Shown in pieces: positions 35,650 to 48,000 of a stretch of DNA of 64,000 nt (positions are counted from its first letter, which is position 1; each line of letters opens with the position of its first letter). A program made the position numbers and the translations under genes. The stretch spans positions 11,477,001 to 11,541,000 of the forward strand of contig NC_080569.1 of the NCBI RefSeq assembly GCF_030253575.1. Direction: 5' to 3'. The stretch is from Rhododendron vialii (Eukaryota > Streptophyta > Magnoliopsida > Ericales > Ericaceae). The notes beneath the pieces were generated by a model, which saw only the letters and a program-made list of their open reading frames with translations, made no database searches and was not told where the DNA came from.

Positions 35650-35691
35650 CGACTACCAAGTACCAGGGACTTGTTCTGCAATGACGACTAC
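35622..35691 (+). repeat. 35-bp tandem duplication across the DUF1635 stop codon
   Basis: CAAGTACCAGAGACTTGTTC plus 15 bases (35622-35656) is repeated at 35657-35691 with one A to G change. The first copy contains the last coding codons and the TGA; the second lies in the 3' UTR. Confidence 0.95.
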
Positions 35692-36470
35692 CACTATTGA
35701 AGGGTGATCTAGTAAATTTACATCGTTGGAGGGTAATTTCTTAGTATTTTTTGCAGTAGTTAAAGTCTAGTGAGCAAGATTTATTAACTGGGTTCAGATC
35801 CATTTTAGTTTTTAATGATTAGTTTGATCGAATTTTCGTGTGTGGTGAGTAGTTGTACAGAGGTTTATTTCAGATTTTTCGTCTCCTTTTTTTGCTTTCA
35901 CATTCTAGTTTTGCCTCTGTGTGATGTGAAGGGGGGGCTTAATTTCTAAGACAACTGTGGGAACGCTATAGTCATGTCTTAGTTATTTTTTTTTCAAAAG
36001 TGAAAAAATTGTATTGATTAATGCCCAAACGGCACTTACAAAACTAAGATCATTACAAAGAACTTGAATAAAATCAAACTAATCGACTAACAAATACAAA
36101 ACAAGTAAATCACAAGGCAATCGATGTCTTTCATCCTAATACAGGCATGGTCTGACGCAACAGCGACACTTTTAAACTGCCTAATATCTAATTAAAAGTT
36201 TCAAATGAGAAAAAGTGCAAAGTTAAGAACAAAAGACACCAAATACACAGACGATCAGATGCACTCCAACCAAGTATGAACGTACCAATGAACTCTCAAG
36301 AATTACAAATCTGTTAGGTCATCATGAGTTGCTTCGCCAAAGACATCGTCGTGTGTAGTGTGTAGTGTGTATATGTGTGTGAATGTGGAAAAGAGGAAAT
36401 TTTATTTGGTGGTTCTGGAATACCGCCACATGGTGCCCGACGAATTCGAGGACCCTCTCAAATGACTTAA
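35692..36470. other. 3' flank of DUF1635 and retroelement tail-like DNA
   Basis: The first part should be 3' UTR. A T run at about 35985-35994 followed by TTGTATTGATTAATGCCCAA looks like the end of a minus-strand LINE or SINE, with no domain visible. Confidence 0.4.
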
Positions 36471-36474
36471 GGGA

Positions 36475-36735
36475 TATGACCCCGTTTCGGAACGTAAAAA
36501 AAGCCCTTATTTTTTAATGAGGCAATTTCAAGCTAAAAAATTATAAATTTATTGAAATCTAAAAATATGCAATATGGATCTTGTTTGAAAGATCTCATCG
36601 AGATCTTTTATACGATGCTCTTTTATACGATGCAAACAAAATTAAAAAAATTATTTTTCATTTACATTATTTTTGAGTTTGAAAATGTAAAATAATTTGC
36701 TTATTTTTTAAGAAGGTTTCTGGAACGGAGCCATA
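36475..36735. mobile_element. MITE with GTT(T/C)CGGAACG-type ends
   Basis: The left end (CCCCGTTTCGGAACGTAAAA) matches the inverse of the right end (TTCTGGAACGGAGCC), with further pairing of the AT-rich subterminal parts. It resembles the Harbinger-type MITE in LIG1 intron 6 (47449), including GATCTC(A/G)(A/T)(C/T)GAGATC in the centre. The target duplication is not clear. Confidence 0.6.
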
Positions 36736-36856
36736 GTGCAATACCCCTCCTGTTGAAAAGCACTTAAGGGATGTAGTGAAATATCCCCGCCTGTCGAAAA
36801 GTGTTATCAATGGTTCGGATTTGGAAAAAAAAAACACTTTGCGGGGAAAAAAACTA

Positions 36857-37072
36857 CTCCCCCTGTTCCAAAATAAATGTCCGGTTAGCAAAACAAGAAC
36901 TTAAAAATGATGCAAAATTTTCAAGCAAAATTCAAACTTTTTTCAACAATTTACTAGATATTCATGAGTTTTTTTAATTTATCAAAAAAGTTATAAATTT
37001 TTTCTTGTAAAAAATGTTTTATTTTTAAGTTCTCGTTTTGTGAACTGAAAATTTATTTTGGTACAGAGGTAG
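36857..37072. mobile_element. Stowaway-type MITE
   Basis: 216 bp with CTCCCCCTGTTCCAAAATAA at the left and its inverse TTATTTTGGTACAGAGGTAG at the right, flanked by TA (36855-36856 and 37073-37074). Confidence 0.85.
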
Positions 37073-38335
37073 TATCTTTTTCAAATCTGAACCATTGATT
37101 ATTTAGCAGGACAACTGAGATATTACACTACGGAATCTCCGGATCCGGTGCCCAGCACCCCTTAACATACATAGAAATGGCGGAGCCCCAAGACTACTAA
37201 TCTCTCAAAGGGCTGTGAGAGAGAGAGAGCGCGCGCGAGCAAATTACTAGAGTAGTTTTCTAAGACGATGGGTGATAGGTGTGGACTGTGGAGTGGTTAA
37301 AGAAGATTGGAAAGTAGGGTATGGCCAACAACCAGAAGGTATTGGATCCTGCTTGTCGGTTTGAGTGGATCCCACGAATCCGTATCAGGATCCGCTCCAA
37401 TTGCGACGTCTAATTATTGATTAATTTGATCTATGATAGGTCGAACCCAGCAGCTCGCGAGCTTAGTTTGACTCGACTCGACTCGTTAACGCTTGGCTCG
37501 GCTTGTTCACTAAAAGAGCCTATCTCGATCTCGAGTTTTTGACTCGTTTAATAAACAAGCCTAGCTCCATTTGGCTCGTTCGACAAAAACTCAACAAGTT
37601 AAGGGAGGCTTGACTCAATTAAAGATACTCATTTAGTAAATAACTAAACTCGACTCGTCAAGTGTTTGACTTGTTAAGGCTCGAGGTGAGATCGACCTGA
37701 AGTTTTTGGCTCGTTTAATAGACGAGCCGTGCTCGAGATCAATAAAGTTTAGCTCGTTTACAATCCTAAATTTACAGGAGTACTATCTCTCAAAGGATTT
37801 CCCGCGTTTTTTTTTCAGAATTACGCATCTGCCCCCACTCATCATTTCTTTATTTGCAACTTTTCTTTCCGACCCGCAAAAACTAACAAAGATTGGTTGT
37901 CCGTAAATCGGATGAAGATTTTAAGCAAACACAAGTGGACCCGACCCGTGTTCATACAAATCAACTATATATGTGAAACCACAGTAGATATATGCTTGCT
38001 TTTGAGGCCATTAACACTAGTACGTACAGGGGATCTCAATTGGAAAAACCTTTATAAACTGATTTATATGCACAGATGCGAATACAGATGTGTCGCATAG
38101 ACCTCAAAGAAATAACGATTTGTCCATATCAAAATACCATTATCTTTTCAAATTTCGTCGGTAGTTGAAAATTTAATCTGCAGCGACAGACCGAAATACG
38201 TGATGTCTTGAGGAGTTTCTCATTTTCATCCAAAAATAAATAAAAGGTGACTTACTTCAAGTGTAACTAAGGCGGGGGAGTTTTGAGAAGTTAGTCAATT
38301 ATCACTCCGCAGTATATATTCATTCTATCACTTTT
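37073..38335. other. Intergenic DNA with a GCTCG-rich dispersed repeat
   Basis: From about 37440 to 37780 the sequence is rich in ACTCG/GCTCGTTTA motifs and ends TAGCTCGTTTACAATCCT, a dispersed plant repeat type that recurs near 54310-55015 in this window. No exon was recognised. Confidence 0.5.
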
Positions 38336-38808
38336 TTTAATTTTTCGGTAACGATCCTATCACTATTATCTCCATGAGATTACATATCCTATAAAATTAT
38401 ATAATTTTTCACTATTAGTAGAACGATAAGTTTGGTGCCATTTGAGAGGGAAAGGAATGGATTTGAGTAGGATTACAGTCAGTTATTTGTTTGTCGTATC
38501 CCCCTCGAGAAGTTCCATTTCCTTTTTCGAAAATGCCTGATGGGTCTGCTCATGATGGGTCTGCTCATCAAACGTACAAAGTGGAGCTGCCTGTTGTTTG
38601 CCAGACCCTCTTCTTACCATTCGGGTTTGGTTGACCCAGAAGTACTGTAAGAAAAGGAAAGGAACTACTGGAGAGTTGTCTCCGGTTCACATGCACTTGG
38701 GCAAAGACGACTGACTTTGGAAGTGGAACCAAACAAATGGACGCATAAAGCATGAAGAAGTTACAAGAAATCTAATTGGTTAAAGAATCATGATTGCAAT
38801 TAGTGTTA

Positions 38809-38935
38809 GAGAAATGACATTGACACTCGAAAAATTGATGCAGACACTCCAAAAAATAAAGGAAAATGGCTTTGATGTTATACTGATTTTGGAGTGTCAA
38901 CATCAATTTTTAGAGTGTCAATATCATTTCTCTGT
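38809..38935. mobile_element. Hairpin MITE inserted in duplication copy 1
   Basis: 127 bp whose ends GAGAAATGACATTGACACTC and GAGTGTCAATATCATTTCTC are inverse with one mismatch; pairing continues inward through AAAAATTGATG. GTGTTA flanks both sides (38803-38808 and 38936-38941), and copy 2 shows the empty site GTGTCA at 40494-40499. Confidence 0.85.
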
Positions 38936-39390
38936 GTGTTATTGGCGCGGAAGGATTTTGGCCTTGCTTGCCACTTTTCTTTTACTTGGTTGGGTCATCC
39001 ACTCTGTCTTTTGGTTTTGGGCGACTCTGAGTACAAGATTTATTGGGATCAAGGAACTCATCAAACAATCTATGGGATACTCAATTTTTGAGATGCTTAC
39101 TAATGATATTTTTTGATCATATGCTTAACTCTATTGATGATGACAGAAAAAGGGAAGGAAAAAAAGAAGGGGTTCTTTTTAAACATTATATACATTGACT
39201 ATGCCAACAAGTAAGATTATATCGATAAAAGCATAAGAACACTTACATAACAAAGTTCATTACAAATATCTTGGACAAAGCCAATCTAATCATTTAATTT
39301 ATGCATAACAAAGTTCATTACACATTGTTTATGCACGGATTTTTGTAAAACTTTCTTTCCTAATAATTGAGATTATGGTTACCTAGTTGG

Positions 39391-39612
39391 AATTGAAAAT
39401 TATGCAGGGCACTTCACCCTGCAGGGCAAATCTGGACCATCCATCTCGGCAGTCGATGGTTAAGATATGTTTGTTATCTTTTACCAAACAAAGTCAATTA
39501 TTACTGATAAAAGATATCAAACATATTTGAACCTTTGATTATCGAGATGAACAATCCGGATCTGTCCTGCAGGGTATACTACATGGAGTGCCATGCAGAA
39601 TCCCCGTATACG
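39391..39612. mobile_element. Foldback element inserted in duplication copy 1
   Basis: The arms pair from ATTATGCAGGGCAC on the left to GTGCCATGCAGAAT on the right and continue through CTGCAGG, ATCTGGA(C)C and AGATATGTTTG blocks. AGTTGG flanks both sides (39385-39390 and 39613-39618), and copy 2 has the single site at 40840-40845. Confidence 0.75.
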
Positions 39613-40139
39613 AGTTGGCTTCTTATGCGTCTCGCATTGATTGAAATGATTTGGGTTTTTGTTTAATCATACCTATGAAATCAAATCATGTTGAATTCAA
39701 TTGGAAAAGAAATTCTTAACCGAACCCACACGAGAATTCGTAATCAAGCTGGCTAAAGTTCCTTCATGAAAACGTCCAACCATGTTTTACCTGCTTGCTT
39801 GGCCACAGGTGAACGTCAAACTCAGCCTCTCTGGTTCAAACTAGGGGTATACCCTTTTTCACGTGAAATGGTTTTGAGACTTGGAAACTAGACACACTGA
39901 TGACTGACCCATCCTTTCAGCAAACCAGGCCACACGACTGGATGCCTGGATGTTTAGCCATTCATAGGATTCCAATGCCTGAATCACGTTCATTTGGAGT
40001 GAAGCCCACCCACCAAAAGTCAAAGATCAAATTTGGCATTATGTACCTTCCGATCGGCGCGGGGTTCTGAACTTAAGATCCAACTACCGATTAGGACCAT
40101 CCCAGCAAAATACTTCAAATTTTATCGTCCTGTACTTTT

Positions 40140-41440
40140 CTACCTCATTTCATAATTTTGAAAAATGAGATTCTATAATGTACTCCAACAGACTCTCCAA
40201 AGTTAGTATTATTACTTTTTTGAGTTTTGCGATCTTAATTGCTGCTGATCATCAATCGTCATTCATAAGAAGTTTGGACACCCTCCCAACCCTTCTTTTC
40301 TATCTATGTAAAGGTTTAAGTTTGAAAGTTTACATGCAAGATTACTCAAATAGCAATTTTATCTTCATGAGATTGCATATTCTATGAAATTATATAATTC
40401 TCACTATTAGTCCTATCAAAGAAACTAAATGACCCATGAAATATAAAGAAGTGACAGCAAATCTAAATGGCTGAAGAATCACGATTTCAATTAGTGTCAT
40501 TGGCACAGAAGGAATTGGCCTTGACAAAAATAAGAAGGAAAGAAAGCAATCAATGGGATACTAAAATTTTGGGATGCTCTTTCAATTGATGATGACAGAA
40601 AAAGGGAAGAAAAAAAGGTGGACATTTCTAAAAAAATTTAGACATTAGTCGAGGATAAAATTTGATGCATACTTGACTAAGCGTAAAAAGACCCCGGCAC
40701 CTAGTTATAAAATAACATTTTACACATTGACTAAGCATGAATTTTACTTCTACTACTATTCAAACCCAGGCTCGATCTGATAACCATTAAAGAGATATCA
40801 AAAACTTTGCTTTCATGATAATTAAGATTCTGATCACCTAGTTGGCATCATCTCTCATGCATTGAAACGATTTGACCGCTTAATCATGGCTATGAAATCA
40901 AATCATGTTTAATTCAATCAGAGAAATTTCCCTCCATCTTTCGTTCACCGAACCCACATGCGCATCAAATTCAAGCTAAATTTCATCAACGAAAACATCC
41001 AACGTCAACGTCCTTACTTGCTTGTCACAGCTTGACGTCGAAATCAGTCTCTGGCACGAAAGTTTCTCTTCCACTAAGCAGAGCGAAGATTGAAGCTAAA
41101 ATACTAGATGGATAAAATAGGGCTTTCAACCTTTTCAAGACCACTGATTGACAATTTCCAACTCAAAAAATAACAAGTGACATGTAATAAAAATTTCAAA
41201 ATCTGGGTAAACCCTTTTTCACGGGCAATGATTCAGCGACTTGAAAACTAGAGAAACTCAAGGGGTAAATGCCAGGGACAAAGCGGTAAGCCCATCCTAT
41301 CTACAAACCATCCCACACAGCTGGATATTAGTCCATTCACAGGAATTTCATTGCCTTTCTGAACAGCTACGAATTCCAATGCCTGAATCAGGTTCTTTTG
41401 AACTAAAGCCACCAATAGTCTAATATAATTTGCCATACAG
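40140..41440 (+). repeat. Segmental duplication, copy 2
   Basis: Diverged tandem partner of 38336-40020, in the same orientation and the same block order. It lacks the two foldback insertions seen in copy 1. The matching ends in the CCAATGCCTGAATCA(C/G)GTTC block and the following AAGCC(A/C)ACC. Confidence 0.75.
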
Positions 41441-41458
41441 GATATGATTACGAACACC

Positions 41459-41632
41459 TCATCATTGTGTGATCAAGTTCACTCTGGGAATTAAATGTTC
41501 AAGCCCATAGGCCATTTGCCCGATGTAGTGGTCCAACACCAGGCAGTCCTCTCTGAAGTCGAAGGGCGACACAATGGTCTTCCGCAAGTCCTCTTGGTTA
41601 TTCTCACTGTCTGGACCATGAGAAAATGATGA
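41459..41632 (-). other. Exon-like open frame downstream of LIG1
   Basis: On the minus strand an acceptor (CTCTTCAG) precedes 57 codons and a stop. The product has acidic-hydrophobic protein-like character (TIVSPFDFREDCLVLDHYIG, then QMAYGLEHLIPRVN). I do not recognise it. It lies about 450 bp beyond the LIG1 stop, same strand, so it could be an alternative LIG1 terminal exon or the relic of another gene. Confidence 0.3.
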
Positions 41633-42087
41633 TACCTGAAGAGGGGTAATTAGAGAAATACAGAGTATAATATAAACAAGCTGTATAAGTGAGATTGATT
41701 CAATCCCTGGTTGCCGAGAGCCTGAGCCCACTTCCTTGGAAACCAACCGAGGCAATCTTACCAAAGCACTAAAATCTCTCCAGTTAAAATACTAAACCAA
41801 TCCCATCCCAAAGTAACTACTCAACATCAGATAGTAATAATCTCAAGGATCAGCAATATTTTCAACCAGGTTCTTCAGAACAATCCATCTGGCTTAGGTT
41901 TAGAGCCTTCTTTTTCAAAATTTGAAAATGGCTGAAGATAAGGTTCTGATGCAAAGAATTTTGCAGACACCTATGCCGATAAATTTCAGACCCGTACCTG
42001 CTTGCATGCACCAGTAGAACTGCTGATCTGTACAAGAAATCACCACTTCATAAGAGAGAGAGAGAGAGACAAATAAGCTATGAGACC
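41633..42087. other. Probable LIG1 3' UTR and downstream DNA
   Basis: Follows the LIG1 stop on the minus strand. It contains a short (GA)n run at about 42054-42069. No polyadenylation signal was assigned with confidence. Confidence 0.4.
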
Positions 42088-45000
42088 TCAATCATCCTCA
42101 TTTTCCTCTTGATTATTCCTTTGGTTGTTTTTCTGGGCATTATACATCTCAGCAACCTGAATATAAGTGAGGATAAACAGTAAGGTAAAAGGAACTAGGG
42201 CCAACACAGAGTTAACAACTAGAACGGTGAAAAATCAATCGGATTCCAGAAAGAATGAACTGCTTCTAACCATATCAGATGATGAGGCCTGCTCTGGAGA
42301 CTTATCTTCCCGGACACGAAGCAAACGTGGAAATCGGAGAGAAATACCCTTTACCCAAAAAAGAAACTAAATAAGCTCGTGAAAAAAAAGATATTATGTC
42401 TATATGGAAATCAGCCTACATTGTGTTTTGGGCACAAAATGGGGAGTAGTAACAGTCTAGACTGTAGAGAAGCTTGATGGAACTAAAAGAAGATGACGAC
42501 TATAGCCACTAAGACTTGAGGCATTAGTGAGTTCAGCCATGTAAGAAAACATTAGGCCATCTCTGTGCTACGAATTACAAACACCTTCAAATATAAAATA
42601 AAATCTGTTGAACCTTATCAGAATCCACAATGCCAATCGCAGCACGATGAACGGGACTGATAGTCAAATCTGCAGCTTTCACCTCCCATACCTGGAAGAG
42701 AATAAAACCTAATATCTGTCACTCTAAAGGAATAAACAATCTTCCAGCACAATAAAACTGATACGGTCTCTCGTGTAGAAGAAAGAAATAAAAAGGCACA
42801 ATTTGGCAGTAACACGGTCAAAATAAGAGATCTATATAGCTTTTCTGGAGAACAGGATTTTAAATTGTGGTGCCAATTAAGTAGAAAATAAAGGTTTTCT
42901 AGACAAGAAAGAAAGTAGATACAACCAATTGGCAAAGAGCTTCAGTGAGGAAAAAAATCCCTCAAAAGGTCAATTTAGCAAGAAGACAAATGCCCCCAGA
43001 TTTTCCTTAATGCTTAAGGTATACTGAAAATTTTACGACTCCGTCGATGATTTTTCTAGTAACATGTTCCATGATAAAGAAATCATGGCTCTGGATTGAA
43101 ACAATATAACAATACACAAGCAGATTGATACACGAAAATAACATTGAAGAAGAAAGAAGTGAGACAATCATGGACTTAACAAGGTAATAAAAATCCAACC
43201 CTCCTTCGGCACTCCAAATCAAAAAATGAAAAATAAATAAAGAGTCACAAGATAACAAAAAGGAAGCATATTTAGATAAGATTCATGATTTTACCTCAGT
43301 GGGTTCAAACCAAACATCTGGATTTATTGAATCTCCGTAGCGATAGTATGCCTGAAAATGGCACGAATGGAAGAATTTTCATGCTAAATCACAAGTCTCA
43401 AAATATTCATCATCCCGCGATTTCCACCAGGATAAAAGAGAAAAGCAACGCAACCTTTGGTTTGGGAATAACTTTAGAACGAAGGCTGGCAGAACGCTCC
43501 TCAAGCACTGATTCAGAAAATCCAGTGCCTGCAAAAAAAAAAAAAATTTCCTGGCTGTCTAAGCATTTCGAATGATGGCATGTAGATTAAGTGACAGCAA
43601 TAAAAAATTCCCCCAGCATTTTTCATTCCCTTTGTTGTAGGTTTTTTTCCTCATTATCTTCTCAGGTTGTGTGCTCCCTTTTCTTTCGTCTGCGGGGAGG
43701 GGCAAGATGGAAGTGGTGTCAAGACATTACCATCTGACAAACTGAGCAGTCTTACCAATTTTGCATATGCTTTGAAATTCTTCATTGCTGCTGTCATAGC
43801 AAGCAAGCAGAAAGGCTCCATAAACACCTGTGGAAACCCATATAGCACATCAAAATAGTTCAGTTCCAATTGAGGCGAGAGTTGTGACTTGTGATAATCA
43901 GGTCACAAGGGATAATTGAAGCAGCTATAAAGTGAAGCCAATCTATGCAATCAATTGGTGAGAACCATCTATGTAGCACCTATGAGATGATTACCAGTAC
44001 GTTTCCCCCGGCCATGGAAAGCAGCAATAGGAACTAAATCTAGGGAGTCACCAATGCTGCAGAGCACAACTGATATTAGTACTCTTTAAAATAGTCAGAA
44101 AGAAAAAGAGAAGGGAGCATATGGTACCACTTACCTTTCCATATAGTCTTTCTTCAATTTTAGCCAGTTATGCGACCTTTTTGATGGCTCATATGTAGCA
44201 TCTTTACTCAATGTTTTGATAATCAAACCCTCAGAACTGAAAAATAAGATAAATCAATGGAAAAGATGACTACAGTATGATAAGACAAACATTAAAAAGC
44301 CACAGAAAACATGATCCCATGAGACCATTTCTATAACCTAGCAGAGTGGAATCTACAATTTTAATCAACTTAAACAAAATAAGTCATTTACGAGTTATCA
44401 AATTTAAAAGAACAACAGGGTACCAAGCTATCATAAACTCCGCTGATGCACTCAAACATTGACTTTCCATGTGATAGGTTGCATTCCTATACAATCTGCT
44501 ATGCCCAACTATGATGAATATGCCAACAAGGATCTACGATATATGTGCGATTCATGACTAATCAGTATTCAGTAACATGAATACTTGCCCTGCAGGTGGT
44601 GTCAGATAATTACCAAGTATCAACAGCAGCTTCAAGGAACTTCTGTATTTCTTCGAGATCATTTGATGTTATTGCAGTTGCAAACTGAAAATATCCAGGC
44701 TCTTCCTCGAATGACTTGTAAAGATGCTGCACAAACCAAGAGCCCAGAAGTATGAACATTATTGTCAACAACAAAATTCTGAACTTGCCAGAACATAGAT
44801 CTGAGAGAAGATGTTTCCATAATATCCAACACAAGTTAGAGACCCTATTCAAGAGAACTTCAGATGTGACACATTTAAGTTACGTTAAAATAAGACTTCT
44901 TTTGTATTCATACGACCCAATTACATAAGACAACCTAGTTAGCATCCTTTGTTCCAAGTTTTTGGAAATTTTCCAAGGTGTAGCCAGAGGAAAAGTTCTA

Positions 45001-48000
45001 CCCACATTAGAGTAAACAAGTTATTACAGAAAAGAAGGATGATAGATTTATTTCTAGAGCTTATCAACCACTTGTCACAGCAATACCAGGTGAGCACTTA
45101 AGATTGGCTGTCACAGTAAATTCTGATCTCATAGTCTAAAATCAGTACTTACAACGTAACACTTCAACAAAATTGTAAAGAAGAAGTTGCAAATTGTTTT
45201 CAGTGAAACATGACTTCAAAGCTATGGCAGGTGTCAGGGTAAGACCCTCAAGGGTTGGATGTGTTGGAACTTGGAAGCGATACTATTGCCTTTGGAATGA
45301 CAAGTCAAAGACAGTGAGAGGTGTCACGAGATGGAAATGACATGTTTACAATGTTCGTTAAAGGCTGCATCCAAGTTTGATTAGCTCTCTCCTATTGGGG
45401 CTAGCTCAGGGGGCCAAAGTCCTTGTTTGTCACCTAAGAAGCACGGTGGCTTGTCCGTGTCCAACAAACCTCGGATGCTCTCGGACACCTGTTTGATACT
45501 CTCTTTTTCGTGTCCATAATTAGAAAATGAAAATCTTAATTCGGACACTGCAACTTGCCCGACACTTGCTTGGCGTCTATGACTACAAAATAAATACATG
45601 ATCGACACTCCTTGGACACGTGCTAACATGTGACTCAAATAATCGAAATTTCACATATCACTATTATATAAAAAGTTTAAAAAATAGTATTCTTCAAATT
45701 TATCATATTCAATTAGAATCGAATTTGTTAAGGAATTCAATATTTTGAGTCTCATGTCAACTAGATTCTTCACAACTTGTATATTATCTATTATATAATT
45801 TGCAACGTGCACTTTAGGTGTATATACATAACAATATATTTTGATATTTACATACTTGAACATATCCTCAACATGTTTGTGTCCTACATTTTAGAAAAAT
45901 AACATATCTGTGTGTGCGCGTCTGTGTCATATGCTTGTCTCGTGTCCGCATCCATGCTTCTTAGTTCCTCACTAGGAGGTTGAGGGTTCTAAGCCACTGC
46001 CCCATGCTACAGCCTACAACGTACCAAAAAGGAAGTTCGACTCGCTCTCAACAGTGAGTAACGCGCAGAAGCCGAAGCAGAAGCAGAAGAAGGAGATGAA
46101 ATACAGATTTACCTCTCTACGAACATTAAGTTGCTCGTGCATAAGTGGTTGGCCATTAAGATACAAGATGTCAAAAGCAAAAATGCACACATCAACCTTT
46201 ATGTCGCTCAACACCACATTTTTCCGAGCCCGTGTACTGAGTATCTGCCATGCCAAAAAACAAAAATAAACAAAAACATCTTATGAAGACGTCTTCTCTA
46301 AAAGGGATCTATCCATGCACTCATAGAAGATATTACAGCACGTTCAGGGACTATGTTGTCCATAAAAAATGGAAATCAATGGATTGTGGACATTGCCCTA
46401 TAACAAGGAGATAAAACAAGCATGCAACAACTAAACTTGGAAACTCAACAAACAACAAAAGCTTAACAACTTTTAGTGACAGAATGATCAGTGATAATAT
46501 TGGTTGTGAAAGGAACAAATTTATAACCCCTAACATGTTGCACGACCTGTACACTTGACCATCTGAAAGGAATAACTATCCATTCCGGACGGTTATCGAA
46601 ATATATTCTTACATTGTGTGACTTGTGCAAAACTAACAAACACCATCATGATCTTAACCACAGTGAGGTCCTATACAATTGATTTGATCCTACATGCACT
46701 ATCAGGATGTTACATCCAAACATCAGTCTTAGCGTTCCTCTTGATCAACTTTTTGAGGATGCACTAACAATCTGCCAGAAATATGAATCCGTGCAAGTAT
46801 TACCAATTTAAAACATCAGAAGGAATAAATTTCTTCTTCTATCAGGCTTCAATAAGATACTTTCCATCGTCTTAATCTCCAACTAAGCTCGAGAGAAAAG
46901 GACTGCAAAAGGAAGAGTTAACAGGCCAAAGCCATTGAAAAGGAGTCCCAAAAGAGGAAACCCTTCGGATATCTTTTTTTTTTTTTTTTTGGGCACGGGG
47001 AAACTTGCTCCCAAGGAATACGTGTGACCAGGGATCAGGGTTCAATCTAAGTTCGATAAAAGAATTTCACGTTGCTTGCACCAGCACTACACCAATTCTA
47101 CACAAGCAATACAAAATAACTCACCAGCACTACATCAATTTTACACAAACACTAGAAAATAACTGTATTGGCAAACAAATCACCTGGAAGGGCATGATTC
47201 TCTTCTTCTCACGGTCATAAGCCACAATTTCACAATCCAGAACAAATGATGTTACAGATGACTTCTTTAATCTGCAACACAACCATAGACATTAGCTGAC
47301 TATCTTGACACTAAAATTCTGTAATCCTCAATATAGAGTCCAACTATAGTATTAGTGCATATTATGTTCTCACCTGCGTAAATAAAGCACTAAAAGGTTT
47401 TCTTCAATGCAGCCAACAATTTTATCACAGATTCAACTAAGAGACTAAGGCCCCGTTCCGCTTTCTCCCAAAACCTTCTTTTTCAAAAATAAGGTAATTT
47501 CAAATTCAAATATAACGAAAATGAAAAATAATCAATTTTTTTTGCACCGTTTAAAAGATCTCAATGAGATCTATCAAACAAGATCCATATTGATAGAAAA
47601 TTTATTTACGTAAACACATGATTTTTTTACCTTGAAATTACCTTCTTTTTCAAAAACTTCCTTTTTGGAAAAAGTGGAACGGCCTCTAACATAGCTGCCG
47701 CCAGCCATTCGATCCTCCCAAGGGGTAAGGGTTTTCCGAGCATGAAACGTATACTTGCATATTCGTCCATAGGTCAAATCGGATATGTAATTTTTGGCAC
47801 AATCATTGGAGACTTAAATGATGGATATGCAAGCATGATAATTTCGATGCTGTTCTATATCTCCATGAATTTAGGAACTTTTGCTTGCATTGTATTATTT
47901 GGTCTACGTACCGGAACTGACAAATTCGAGATTATGCAGGATTATAACGAAAGATCCTTTTTTGACTCTCTCCTGAAGTCATCCTCTTTTATTCTTTCAT

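Larger units (their letters stand above)
38336..40020 (+). repeat. Segmental duplication, copy 1
   Basis: Ordered blocks match copy 2 (about 40140-41415): CATGAGATTACATATCCTAT against 40364, GATGATGACAGAAAAAGGGA (39138 and 40589), CTATGAAATCAAATCATGTT (39671-39690 and 40889-40908), and CCAATGCCTGAATCA(C/G)GTTC (39973-39992 and 41376-41395). Copy 1 carries two extra insertions absent from copy 2. No coding frame is conserved between the copies. Confidence 0.75.
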
